A DNA stretch of 11,115 nt from an uncultured Chloroflexota bacterium (GCA_937988705.1 CALKIA010000100.1:1-11115); one strand, 5' to 3'. Positions 1-8,081 are shown, numbered from the stretch's first letter. The notes: generated from the letters alone by a model not told the origin. Numbers and translations: made by a program.

Positions 1-930
1 CCCCTGCTCCTGACACGCTGGTTAACCCGCCAGCCCTTCTACATTCTGGCCAAACCGCAGTGGTCGGCGGTCGGCGGCCTCATTTATTTCGTCATCGGAC
101 TCGTGGGTATTTTTGGTCTCGATCAAGTCGGCCAGCTCACACCCGTCAGCGCGCTGTTAGCGATGGGTATCGCCAGTTTGGTATCCAGCACGATTCTCAC
201 CCAATTCCTGATCAAGCCCGAATTTCGCGGCGCGACTTCCCTCTCCCGGAAGACACTCCTGCGGGAACACTGGAACTATGGGAAATGGTCGAGCGCCTCC
301 AAAATGATGAACTGGATCCCGATCAACCTGTATTATGTGCTGCTGCCCATGCTCGCGGGTCTGAGCGCGACGGGCGCACTTCGGGCGATCAACATCCTGC
401 AAATGCCGCTCAACATGGGCATCACAGCGACTCTCGGCCTGCTGCTGCCGATGTTTGCGAATATGTATGTCCATTCCGGGAAAGCGGGTCTGGAACGCCG
501 TGTGAAGGTTGTGCTGGCGGCTTTTCTGCTCATCACCGCCGGTTTCAACCTACTCTTCATTCTTCTGGGCATCCCCCTGATGAATTTGCTGTTTGACGGT
601 CAGTACAACGAATATGCTACACTGCCGATATTGATCACGTCAGCGGCGACCAATTTCAATGTCTGCATCAACGTGGTGCTTGATGCAGCACTGCGCGTGA
701 CGGGTGCTGTAAAGCAGTCGTTCTTATCAACCGTCCTTCCGGGAGTACTCACCCTCACCCTCGGCGTGGCGCTCTTGGCTACTAACGGAATCCTCGGGGC
801 GAATATCGCGTCCATCATCATTGGCATCATCACCTCACTGACGCTGGTCTATTTCTACCGGCGCATGAAAGATGAGCCGGCAGCAGTTCAGCAGCCTCAG
901 CCAACCGAAGCCAGCCCGAACGCTACCTAA
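1..930 (+). CDS. Wzx-like polysaccharide flippase, C-terminal part (5' end outside window)
   Basis: This is the C-terminal 309 residues of a multi-spanning membrane protein. The frame is open from base 1 (it begins PLLLTRWLTRQPFYI), so the true start lies to the left; the in-frame GTG at 103 sits inside a membrane segment and is not a plausible start. About seven hydrophobic segments are visible, for example around fragment residues 23-40, 49-70, 105-125 and 160-190, with paired helices near the end. The tail is polar and rich in Gln, Pro and Ala. Pattern and position match the MOP/MATE-like polysaccharide exporters (Wzx, PF01943/PF13440 type), which flip undecaprenyl-linked oligosaccharide across the cytoplasmic membrane. 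The following glycosyltransferases and Wzy-like gene support that role. A MurJ-type lipid II flippase is the main alternative but fits this neighbourhood less well. Substrate cannot be told from sequence. Confidence 0.82.
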   Translation, partial: PLLLTRWLTRQPFYILAKPQWSAVGGLIYFVIGLVGIFGLDQVGQLTPVSALLAMGIASLVSSTILTQFLIKPEFRGATSLSRKTLLREHWNYGKWSSASKMMNWIPINLYYVLLPMLAGLSATGALRAINILQMPLNMGITATLGLLLPMFANMYVHSGKAGLERRVKVVLAAFLLITAGFNLLFILLGIPLMNLLFDGQYNEYATLPILITSAATNFNVCINVVLDAALRVTGAVKQSFLSTVLPGVLTLTLGVALLATNGILGANIASIIIGIITSLTLVYFYRRMKDEPAAVQQPQPTEASPNAT

Positions 931-962
931 GGGTCGCCGGACGGCTTCCCAACGCTGGAAAC

Positions 963-966
963 GGAG
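963..966 (+). promoter_or_regulatory. Ribosome binding site supporting a TTG start
   Basis: A GGAG lies 8 nt upstream of the TTG codon at 975. No ATG lies closer to the conserved N-terminal GT2 strand, so this Shine-Dalgarno match decides the unusual start. Confidence 0.6.
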
Positions 967-974
967 AAATCATA

Positions 975-1958
975 TTGATCAGTGTAGTCATGCCCGCTTA
1001 TAACGCCGCGGCCTTCCTTGCTGAAGCGATCGAAAGCATTTTGCAGCAAACACTCCGCGACTTTGAGCTCATTATCGTCGACGACGGTTCGACCGATGCG
1101 ACGCTCAATATCATTGAGTCCTATGCCAAGTCGGATCCGCGGATCCGCGTCATTCACAACCCGCATGGGGGCGTCAGCAGCGCGCTCAACGCCGGACTGC
1201 ACGCGGCCCGCTACGACTGGGTGGCCGTTATGCACTCCGACGATGTCGCCCTCCCTCAGCGCCTTCAGCGTCAGTGGGAAGCCACTAAAACGGATCCGTC
1301 GGTCGTCATTTGGGGGACGGACGGTTATCACCTAAGCGCGAACGGCGAACGGATTGGTCACTTTCGCGTCGGCCCGACCACGGTCGCCGAATGCGAAGCA
1401 CTGCGGAAAGCCGGGGAAACCGTACAAGCCATCCACCCCACCGTTCTGCTCAAGCGCGATGTAGCGCTGCAAGCGGGCGGCTATGACTCCAACTTCGACG
1501 GCAGCGAAGACATCGAAATCTTCGACCGGATTTTGAAGTATGGGCCGCTTGTCACCATCACCGAACCGCTGCTCAACTATCGCATCCACAACAGCAGCCT
1601 GAGCATGAAGAAGCATCACTCCCAAAAGGAAAACGCGCGCTACATTCAGGCGCGGCAGCGGCAGCGCATGGCGACCGGGCACGAATTGACAATTGAAGAA
1701 TATCGCGCCAGCTATGCGCACCAGCCACTGCTGGTGCGCATCATCGACCAGCGGAACAGTCTGGTCTCGCTGTATTACCGCCGTGCGGGCAATGCCTACG
1801 GCATGCGTCAGGCCCCGCAGGGACTGTACTTCTTGACCATCGCCGCGCTGCTCAATCCGTCCTATGTGATCCGCCGTGCGTGGAAACAGGTCATTGCGCC
1901 CAAACTCCGACGTGCGGATTCTCAGCCGCAAGCCTTCACGGGCACGGGAGATATTTAG
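975..1958 (+). CDS. Family 2 glycosyltransferase (GT-A fold)
   Basis: A 327-residue GT2 enzyme expected to transfer a sugar from a nucleotide donor to a growing lipid-linked oligosaccharide on the cytoplasmic side. The protein opens directly with the first Rossmann-like strand (MISVVMPAYN), so the TTG start at 975 leaves no room for a signal peptide and agrees with the GGAG at 963-966. Visible GT-A landmarks are the nucleotide-binding VDDGST at residues 35-40, a DXD-type metal site HSDD at 87-90, and SEDIEIF at 177-183, where the ED pair is the usual position of the catalytic base region. The C-terminal 100 residues are basic with a short hydrophobic stretch (LYFLTIAALL), possibly a membrane contact. 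It lies 44 nt after the flippase, and its TAG is immediately followed by the next ATG. Donor and acceptor are unknown. Confidence 0.9.
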   Translation: MISVVMPAYNAAAFLAEAIESILQQTLRDFELIIVDDGSTDATLNIIESYAKSDPRIRVIHNPHGGVSSALNAGLHAARYDWVAVMHSDDVALPQRLQRQWEATKTDPSVVIWGTDGYHLSANGERIGHFRVGPTTVAECEALRKAGETVQAIHPTVLLKRDVALQAGGYDSNFDGSEDIEIFDRILKYGPLVTITEPLLNYRIHNSSLSMKKHHSQKENARYIQARQRQRMATGHELTIEEYRASYAHQPLLVRIIDQRNSLVSLYYRRAGNAYGMRQAPQGLYFLTIAALLNPSYVIRRAWKQVIAPKLRRADSQPQAFTGTGDI

Positions 1959-3263
1959 ATGCAACCTGCCCATATCAACGACGCTTCCTCGACTCCTGTC
2001 ACCAGCGGCGAGCTTCACCCCGCGCAGCAGCTCAAGGTGCTGCTGTCCGCCTATTCATGCGCGCCGAATCTCGGTTCAGAACCGGGAGTCGGCTGGCACA
2101 GCGTCATGCAGACGGCCCGCTTACATGAAGTTTGGGTGCTGACGGCCGCCGAGCAGCGCGCAGCGATTGAACGCGAGATGGCTATCCGCCCGCTGCCGAA
2201 CGTACACTGGGTGTTCGTCGAAGTGCCAAGCTGGCTGATCTTCTGGAAAAAAGGGGAACGCGGTCGCCGCATCCATTATATGCTGTGGCAGTATTGGGCG
2301 TACCGCGCCGGCAAACAGCTGCATCAGGAAATCAAGTTCGACATCATCCATCATGTGACGTTTGTGTCCTACTGGACGCCGAGCTACCTTGCCATGCTGG
2401 ACGCGCCCTTTGTCTGGGGTCCAGTCGGCGGCGGCGACGGTACGCCCCCCGCCTTCTACCCGATTTTGAGTCCTGACAGTCGGAATAACGAACTCCTGCG
2501 GGATGTCGTTCGCGCGATTGCGCACCATGTCGATCCTTTCGTGGGCGTTACTGCGCGCCGCTCAGCGATCGCACTGCCGACGACGCTCGAAACCTCCAAC
2601 AAAATTCGCAGCCTCGGCGCACCAAACATCCGGATTCAGCACGAATGCGCGCTCTCGACCGGTGACATTGCCAATCTGTCCAAAGTGCAGGTGCGCGAAG
2701 ACTCAACTCCGTTCAGTTTGCTCAGTATGGGGCGACTGCTCGGTTGGAAAGGCTATTACCTCGGCATTCACGCCTTCGCCGAGTTGCTGAAAACGCATCC
2801 CCACAGCGAGTACTGGCTGGTAGGTGATGGCCCGGAACGGCCACGACTGGAAGCGATGGCGCAAGATCTTGGTATCAGCGCCAACGTGCATTTCACGGGC
2901 ACGATCCCACGAACGGAAACGCTGCGGTATCTCGAACACGCGCATGTCCTGCTGCATCCCAGTCTACACGATACAGGCAGTTGGGTCTGTCTGGAAGCGA
3001 TGGCCGCTGGCCGTCCCATCGTCTGCCTGCGGCGCGGTGGGCTGACCACCCTGATCGACGACGCGACCGGCTTCCGGGTCAGCGCCGACAAGCCACAGCA
3101 AACCATTCACGACCTCGCGCAAGCCCTCGCCACCATCGCCGATGACCAAGATCTGCGTCTGCGCATGGGCGTGGCAGCACGTGAACGCGTCAACGAGCAT
3201 TTCAGTTGGGATGCGAAGTCGAAGCAGTTCGACAAAATCTATCGGGAAGTGGTCAAAGTATGA
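1959..3263 (+). CDS. Family 4 glycosyltransferase (GT-B fold)
   Basis: A 434-residue retaining glycosyltransferase of the GT4/GT1-like superfamily. After a polar N-terminal extension of about 24 residues comes KVLLSAYSCAPNLGSEPGVG (26-45), an opening typical of one GT4 subgroup, then GPVGGGDGTP (154-163). The C-terminal nucleotide-binding half starts near 252, with MGRLLGWKGY at 257-266, WLVGDGPER at 286-294, and the donor-site signature HDTGSWVCLEAMAAGRP at 337-353. In the E-x7-E motif the first acid is Asp338 and the second is Glu346; many GT4 enzymes have Glu at both. The ATG at 1959 abuts the previous stop, and in-frame ATGs further in would cut the extension or the glycine-rich region. 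The stop overlaps the next start as ATGA. It probably adds one sugar to the repeat unit; specificity is not readable. Confidence 0.9.
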   Translation: MQPAHINDASSTPVTSGELHPAQQLKVLLSAYSCAPNLGSEPGVGWHSVMQTARLHEVWVLTAAEQRAAIEREMAIRPLPNVHWVFVEVPSWLIFWKKGERGRRIHYMLWQYWAYRAGKQLHQEIKFDIIHHVTFVSYWTPSYLAMLDAPFVWGPVGGGDGTPPAFYPILSPDSRNNELLRDVVRAIAHHVDPFVGVTARRSAIALPTTLETSNKIRSLGAPNIRIQHECALSTGDIANLSKVQVREDSTPFSLLSMGRLLGWKGYYLGIHAFAELLKTHPHSEYWLVGDGPERPRLEAMAQDLGISANVHFTGTIPRTETLRYLEHAHVLLHPSLHDTGSWVCLEAMAAGRPIVCLRRGGLTTLIDDATGFRVSADKPQQTIHDLAQALATIADDQDLRLRMGVAARERVNEHFSWDAKSKQFDKIYREVVKV

Positions 3264-4771
3264 GATTCGTGCCCCAGTTCCCCAATTTACCGTCAATTCC
3301 ATTTCTCCCGCGCATTAATCTGCGGGACGTGCTGCTGACGGTGGTAGCCATCGCGCTGGCGCTGGTGGCGGGGCTGCTTACAGCACGCCTCGGTGTGCTG
3401 ACGTTGGGGCTGGCGGCGGGCGTCGTGCTCGTTATCCTGCTGCTGCTGTACGGCTACAAACTGTGGTGGCGCATCCTCGTGTTTCTCTTGCTCGGTTACC
3501 TCTTCTTGAGTAAGGGCTTTGCGGTCATCGGCTTCTTCCCACTCTACATTGGCGAAGCGACGATGGGCGTTGGCATCCTGACGGTGGTTCTCATTCCCTT
3601 GATCCCGCACGTCAAAGTCCAGTGGAAGCCGTTCCTGCGTCCCGAAGTCCTGCTCTTGTTCATCTTCTTGATCTGGCAGGTACTGTGCACCATCCCGTAT
3701 GTCTCGCGCTACCAGTTTGACGCGCTGCGCGATGCGATGCTGTACGGCTATGCGGTGTTTGCGCTGGTGATCATGCTGATGACTCCCAAGCGCGACGTCC
3801 AAAGCATATTCGATCTCTTCGGCAAGCTGATCCCGTTCGTGCTGATCTGGTATCCCATTCTGTTTGTGCTCGCCCGCACCGGCGCGGTGAATATCCGCTT
3901 CCCCGGCGCGCCGAACGGCATCTTTTACACCAAAGGCAGCGATATTGGCGTGCATCTGGCCGGGATCGGCGCCTACATGCTCTTGCAGTTGGATCGGCGC
4001 AAGTCGCTCCCGACGTGGCTCACTTGGTTCAACTGGCTGATGTGGAGCGCCGATGTCGTCCTGCTCGGGGCGATGGGACGCGGCATCATGGTGGCGGTCG
4101 GGGGCAGTATCGGCACCGTCATGCTGCTTCGTCCTTTCCGCAGCCGCTGGGATCGGCCGCTGATTCTGGGGCTGATGGTTATCAGTATCTTGCTCATCAC
4201 AGGCTTGTACTCGACCCTCAAGGTCGATCTCGGACTAGCCCGCGAAGTCTCGGTCGAGCAGTTGGTCGAGAATCTCACCAGCATCGTCGGCGAAGGTGAC
4301 AATTCCGCAGGCGGGTTGGAGGGCACCAAGCAGTGGCGTCTGCGCTGGTGGAACAGCATCATCGACTACACATTTCATGGGCAGTACTTCTGGGCAGGTA
4401 AGGGGTATGGCATCAATCTGGCCGACTCCGACGGATATCAAGTCCAGGCGGATAATTCGCTGCGCAGTCCGCACAACGGTCACCTCACCTACCTCGCGCG
4501 CTCGGGCGTGCCGGGCTTTATTCTGTGGGTGGCATTTCTGGTAATGATCGCGCTGCGACTGTTCCGGATTGCCCTTCAGGGCGGGGTGCATTCGGAACGC
4601 GCGCGCTATGCCTTATGGCTGCTCGCCTATCTGGTCGCCTTCGCCATCATCGCGGGCGTCGATGTGTTCCTCGAAGGCCCGATGGGTGGTATCTGGTTCT
4701 GGGCGATCATCGGCTTTGTGTTTGTGTACTTCGTTCCCGACGATAAAAAGTCACTGCCTGTACCAACCTAG
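3260..4771 (+). CDS. O-antigen ligase/polymerase family membrane protein (Wzy/WaaL-like)
   Basis: A 503-residue membrane protein with about ten to twelve hydrophobic helices, beginning with strongly hydrophobic segments around residues 22-65. I chose the ATG at 3260, which overlaps the preceding stop as ATGA; an earlier in-frame ATG at 3206 would add 18 polar residues inside the upstream gene. Between the later helices is a large hydrophilic, presumably extracytoplasmic, region (about residues 325-420). It contains WRLRWWNSIID, GKGYGINLADSDG and RSPHNGHLTYL, with His405-Asn406, then a membrane helix after SGVPG. This HN-x-HL-type element with the following glycine matches the Wzy_C/O-antigen ligase signature (PF04932). 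Members polymerise lipid-linked repeat units or ligate glycan to a lipid or protein acceptor outside the membrane. Presence beside a flippase favours a Wzy polymerase; ligase cannot be excluded. Confidence 0.85.
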   Translation: MRFVPQFPNLPSIPFLPRINLRDVLLTVVAIALALVAGLLTARLGVLTLGLAAGVVLVILLLLYGYKLWWRILVFLLLGYLFLSKGFAVIGFFPLYIGEATMGVGILTVVLIPLIPHVKVQWKPFLRPEVLLLFIFLIWQVLCTIPYVSRYQFDALRDAMLYGYAVFALVIMLMTPKRDVQSIFDLFGKLIPFVLIWYPILFVLARTGAVNIRFPGAPNGIFYTKGSDIGVHLAGIGAYMLLQLDRRKSLPTWLTWFNWLMWSADVVLLGAMGRGIMVAVGGSIGTVMLLRPFRSRWDRPLILGLMVISILLITGLYSTLKVDLGLAREVSVEQLVENLTSIVGEGDNSAGGLEGTKQWRLRWWNSIIDYTFHGQYFWAGKGYGINLADSDGYQVQADNSLRSPHNGHLTYLARSGVPGFILWVAFLVMIALRLFRIALQGGVHSERARYALWLLAYLVAFAIIAGVDVFLEGPMGGIWFWAIIGFVFVYFVPDDKKSLPVPT

Positions 4772-4785
4772 GTCGGAGCATCCCT

Positions 4786-5940
4786 ATGCGCATCGCGTTG
4801 TTTGATTACCTCGTCGTCCCGACCAACGCCGTCGGAAATTGCGACCGGACCATGCTTGAAGGCTTGGCGGACGAGCACGAATTCACCGTGTTCGCCATCG
4901 AATTTGATAATCCGCGCCCGGACCGGATTCGTTTCGTGCGCATTCCCGCGCCCAAGCATCCGCTGTTTCTGATGTATCTCGTGTATTTTTTTCTCGCGCC
5001 CATCGTGCTCTTCCTGCACCGCCGCCGCGAGCACGTCACGTTTGATGCTGTCCAGAGCATCGAGAGCATCATGCCGTCCGCGACCATCCTGTACAGCCAT
5101 TTTTGCCACCGCGCCTATCTGCGCGATCACTGGCAGGCGACTCGCCCCAGCGGCGCACGCCGCATCGCCCGCTGGCTCAATCACCAGTTGTTCTCCCTCA
5201 TGGAACCGATCGTCTACCGCCGAGCGCAGCAGGTGGTCGTTCCATCCCGCGGCCTCGCCCGCGAACTGAGCGCCATCTACGCCGGCATTCTTCCCAAAAG
5301 CGGCGTGCAGGTCATCGCCAATCCCGTGAACATTGCGCGCATGCGTCCCGAAGCGAATTTTGATCGCGTAGGGTTTAGGCGCGATCTCGGCTTCCAAACG
5401 GGCGATCTCGTGCTGGTCTTCGCCGCGCTCGGTCACTTTGAGCGCAAGGGGTTGCCGCTGCTGTTGGAGGCACTGGCCAAGAGCGAATGTCCGCAGATCA
5501 AACTAATCGTGGTGGGCGGGTCGCCCGGCATGATCGAGGAGTACACCACGCGCGCAACCCAGTTGGACATCGCCGACCGCATTGCCTTTGTTGGTTTGCA
5601 GCGCGATGTGCGCCCCTACCTGTGGGCGGCAGATGTTTTCGCCTTCCCATCCAGCTACGAGGTGTTTCCGCTCGTCTCGCTGGAAGCCGCCGCCGCCGGA
5701 CTCCCGCTGCTCTCGTCCAGACTGCACGGCGTTGAGGAATTCCTCGTCGATGGCGTGAACGGGTGGACCATTGAACGCGATGCATCCCTGATCACGGCAC
5801 GGCTGCGCCAGCTCGCCGCGGAACCGGATAAACTCGTGGCGGTGGGTCAAGCGGCTGCCGACAGCGTGCGGATGTACAGCACGGACGCCTTCGTCGCCGC
5901 CTGGCGTCAGTTCTACCTCAGCCTGCCTACAAGGACATAA
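4786..5940 (+). CDS. Family 4 glycosyltransferase (GT-B fold)
   Basis: A 384-residue GT4 enzyme. The ATG at 4786 follows a GGAG (4775-4778) by 7 nt and starts 14 nt after the Wzy-like gene. The N-terminal half has ILYSHFCHRAYLRDHW at residues 101-116, an acceptor-side element, and a hydrophobic stretch at about 60-77 (LFLMYLVYFFLAPIVLFL), long enough to insert in or lie on a membrane. The donor-binding half shows VVPSRGLARE (151-160), a spacer with IANPVN (177-182), FERKGLPLLLEAL (218-230) with the usual Arg-Lys pair, and the E-x7-E motif YEVFPLVSLEAAAAG (Glu292 and Glu300), then DGVNGW near 322-327. It is expected to add a sugar to the lipid-linked glycan on the cytoplasmic face. Specificity cannot be read from sequence. 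Confidence 0.9.
   Translation: MRIALFDYLVVPTNAVGNCDRTMLEGLADEHEFTVFAIEFDNPRPDRIRFVRIPAPKHPLFLMYLVYFFLAPIVLFLHRRREHVTFDAVQSIESIMPSATILYSHFCHRAYLRDHWQATRPSGARRIARWLNHQLFSLMEPIVYRRAQQVVVPSRGLARELSAIYAGILPKSGVQVIANPVNIARMRPEANFDRVGFRRDLGFQTGDLVLVFAALGHFERKGLPLLLEALAKSECPQIKLIVVGGSPGMIEEYTTRATQLDIADRIAFVGLQRDVRPYLWAADVFAFPSSYEVFPLVSLEAAAAGLPLLSSRLHGVEEFLVDGVNGWTIERDASLITARLRQLAAEPDKLVAVGQAAADSVRMYSTDAFVAAWRQFYLSLPTRT
5931..5935 (+). promoter_or_regulatory. Ribosome binding site supporting a GTG start
   Basis: AAGGA inside the last codons of the preceding gene lies 8 nt before the GTG at 5944. It fixes a non-ATG start that places the conserved KVFLAHNYY strand at the N-terminus. Confidence 0.6.
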
Positions 5941-5943
5941 CCC

Positions 5944-7119
5944 GTGAAAGTTTTTCTCGCGCACAACTACTATCAAAACCCCGGCGGTGAAGATGGGGCC
6001 TTCAAGGCTGACTGCGCGATTCTGGCAGCGCACGGGCACGACGTGCACCAGTTCACCATGCACAATGATGCTGTGAAGGCCATGAGCCGGGTACAAGTCA
6101 TCCGCGCAACCCTGTGGAATCAGCAGGTCTACGAACAGTTACGTGACCTGTTTGCAGGTGATCGGTTCGACGTGGCCCATTTTCATAATACCTTCCCGCT
6201 GATCTCGCCCGCTGCCTATGCAGCCGCCCGCGACAGCGGCGTTCCGGTCGTGCAAACCCTGCACAACTTCCGTTTGCTCTGTCCCAGCGCCATCCTGTAT
6301 CGCGACGGGCATGTCTGCGAAGACTGCCTGCATTCGAGCTTAGCCCTTCCCGGCATCCTGCATGGGTGCTATCGCGGCTCACGCTTTCAGAGCGGCGCGG
6401 TCGCGCTTCTCAATACGACGCATCAGGTGCGGAAAACGTGGTTCACCCACGTTGATCGCTACATCGCCTTGACCGACTTCGGGCGGCGCAAATTCATTGA
6501 AGCGGGTTTCCCCAGCGATAAACTCGTCGTCCGGCCCAATTTCCTCGACACCGACCCGGGCGTGCGCTCTGGCACCGGGGAATTCGCGCTGTTCATCGGA
6601 CGGCTCAATCCTGAAAAAGGTGTGCGGACGCTTTTAGAAGCGTGGCGCCACTTGCCCAACGACATCCCCCTCAAAATCCTTGGGGAAGGCGAACTGAAAG
6701 ACGAAGCGCAAGCGTTGATTGCGCAGCACGGGCTGAATGTGGAGCTGCTTGGCTGGCGCAGCCCTGCCGAAGTCCTCGCTAGCATCAAAGCGGCGCGCTT
6801 TGTCATTTTCCCGTCGGAATGGTACGAAACTTTTGGCCGCGTCGTGATCGAAGCCTTCGCGTGTGGTGTCCCGGTCATCGCCTCGAAGCTAGGCGCGTCG
6901 ACTGAAACCGTGGAACATGGGCGAACAGGCCTGCATTTCGAAGCGGGTAACCCCGCCAGCCTCGCGGACGCGGTCGTCCAACTGTGGAATGACCAAACGT
7001 CAGTCCAGGCATTCGGCAGCGCTGGACGCCGGGAGTATGAACTGAAGTACACCGCCGAGCGCAACTATGACCGCCTCATCGAGATCTATCAGAGTATTGC
7101 CCTTCCATCTGGGGTGTGA
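5944..7119 (+). CDS. Family 4 glycosyltransferase with CxxC element
   Basis: A 391-residue GT4 enzyme starting at GTG 5944, 3 nt after the previous stop. The N-terminus MKVFLAHNYYQNPGGEDGAF carries the glycine-rich acceptor-domain loop (NPGGED, 12-17) of a well-defined GT4 subgroup. HFHNTFPLISP (79-89) and TLHNFRLLCPSA (105-116) follow. A cysteine-containing insert, DGHVCEDCLHS at 121-131, has Cys125 and Cys128, with Cys113 and Cys142 nearby; these four could bind a metal, which is inference. The C-terminal half has ALFIGRLNPEKGVRTLLEAW (215-234), LGEGELKDE (246-254), and the E-x7-E motif YETFGRVVIEAFACGVP with Glu295 and Glu303. It most likely extends the same glycan as its neighbours. Donor sugar unknown. 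Confidence 0.91.
   Translation: MKVFLAHNYYQNPGGEDGAFKADCAILAAHGHDVHQFTMHNDAVKAMSRVQVIRATLWNQQVYEQLRDLFAGDRFDVAHFHNTFPLISPAAYAAARDSGVPVVQTLHNFRLLCPSAILYRDGHVCEDCLHSSLALPGILHGCYRGSRFQSGAVALLNTTHQVRKTWFTHVDRYIALTDFGRRKFIEAGFPSDKLVVRPNFLDTDPGVRSGTGEFALFIGRLNPEKGVRTLLEAWRHLPNDIPLKILGEGELKDEAQALIAQHGLNVELLGWRSPAEVLASIKAARFVIFPSEWYETFGRVVIEAFACGVPVIASKLGASTETVEHGRTGLHFEAGNPASLADAVVQLWNDQTSVQAFGSAGRREYELKYTAERNYDRLIEIYQSIALPSGV
7111..7114 (+). promoter_or_regulatory. G-rich Shine-Dalgarno-like site for the methyltransferase
   Basis: GGGG ends 7 nt before the ATG at 7122 but only 1 nt before an alternative GTG at 7116 that would overlap the upstream stop. Spacing therefore favours the ATG, although the match to a canonical GGAGG is weak. 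Confidence 0.4.
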
Positions 7120-7121
7120 CT

Positions 7122-8039
7122 ATGAAACCGACAACGCTGCAAGAAGACCTCACATGGGCATTCAAACAACTGCCCTACCGGATCAAGTTTTACGGCCGCG
7201 CGGCCTTCCACACCACCGCGCCGGATCGGACGTGTCCGTTCTGTAGTTCACCGACCAGCAAACTGATCGCCCATAAGCATGTCGTGCTGGAACTGTTCGA
7301 GTGCCAGCAGTGTGGGCTGCGCTTTCGCGTGCCCAAAGAAACACCGGACGAAGCCGAGCAGTTTTATCAAGCCGACTACACCTATGGGTTCACCACGGAC
7401 TGCCCGGATACAGCCACGCTCGCCCATCTGATCGCGACGGGCTTTCACGACTCGGAAAAGGATTTTTCAGTGTATCTGGATGTTCTCAGGGCGGCCAATG
7501 TGCATCCCGGGCAAAGTCTCTTTGACTTTGGCGCCTCGTGGGGCTATGGTAGCTGGCAATTCGCACACGCGGGCTATCGCGTGTATGCTTACGAAGTCAG
7601 CCAACCGCGGGCGCGCTATGCCGGCGAAAAACTGGGATGCACCATGCTGGCGACAGCCACCGGCGTCCCCGAAAAAGTCGACTGCTTTTTCAGCGCTCAC
7701 GTCATCGAACATCTCCCTGATCCGTCGCTGCTGTGGCAGACGGCGCTCGAAGTCCTCAAACCGGGCGGCACGCTGGTGTTGTTCATGCCCAATGGCGATA
7801 GTGACTATCAGCGCGAAAATCCGGGTCACTACGCGCAGTTATGGGGGCGCGTGCACCCGCTGCTGCTCAGTCACCGCGCGCTGGATTCGATGGCAGCGCG
7901 TTATGGTTTTCAGGGTCAGGCTTATTCGTCGTCAGTGAGCCAGAATGGTCACTATGATCTCAGTCAGATTCGCGCTGGGCAAACGACGCGACTGCAGGGG
8001 GACGAACTCCTGTACGTTGCGCATCTGGCAGCCGCTTGA
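7122..8039 (+). CDS. Class I SAM-dependent methyltransferase with N-terminal zinc ribbon
   Basis: A 305-residue protein (307 if the GTG at 7116, which overlaps the previous stop, is used). The N-terminal part holds a likely zinc ribbon, CPFC at residues 38-41 and CQQC at 61-64, separated by 19 residues. A methyltransferase domain follows: motif I is SLFDFGASWGYGSWQFAHAG (132-151), AYEVSQPRA (156-164) is the ribose-binding strand, FFSAHVIEHLPDP (189-201) is motif IV with the common HVIEHL form, and VLKPGGTLVLFMPN (211-224) follows. This layout resembles Methyltransf_23-type proteins with ribbon heads found in many glycan clusters. In this context it may O-methylate or cap the polysaccharide, or modify a sugar precursor. 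The motif I reading GASWGYGS departs from the usual GxGxG but keeps glycines. Substrate unknown. Confidence 0.87.
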   Translation: MKPTTLQEDLTWAFKQLPYRIKFYGRAAFHTTAPDRTCPFCSSPTSKLIAHKHVVLELFECQQCGLRFRVPKETPDEAEQFYQADYTYGFTTDCPDTATLAHLIATGFHDSEKDFSVYLDVLRAANVHPGQSLFDFGASWGYGSWQFAHAGYRVYAYEVSQPRARYAGEKLGCTMLATATGVPEKVDCFFSAHVIEHLPDPSLLWQTALEVLKPGGTLVLFMPNGDSDYQRENPGHYAQLWGRVHPLLLSHRALDSMAARYGFQGQAYSSSVSQNGHYDLSQIRAGQTTRLQGDELLYVAHLAAA

Positions 8040-8081
8040 CGATTGCCGCAGCGCCAGCATATCACCGGGATAAGGTAATCG

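Noticed and set aside
1132..1147. Perfect 16-base palindrome made of two tandem CGGATCCG units
   Set aside because: It lies within the GT2 coding sequence and encodes ordinary residues (SDPRIRV); no partner copies or regulatory context are visible, so chance is sufficient.
1332..2018. Minus-strand open frame of 228 codons across the GT2/GT4 junction
   Set aside because: It spans two well-supported genes on the other strand and shows no recognisable domain or ribosome binding site; a high-GC shadow.
3293..3955. Minus-strand open frame of 220 codons opposite the Wzy-like gene
   Set aside because: The translation is highly polar and low complexity (His, Gln, Glu, Arg), as expected from reading hydrophobic membrane-protein codons in reverse. 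No homology pattern is visible.
4768..5436. Minus-strand open frame of 222 codons opposite a GT4
   Set aside because: It overlaps the convincing GT4 N-terminal domain and has no motif of its own.
8040..8081. Terminator or promoter between the methyltransferase and beta-helix genes
   Set aside because: Only a 5-bp complementary pair at the ends of this 42-nt gap; nothing beyond the ribosome binding site is convincing.
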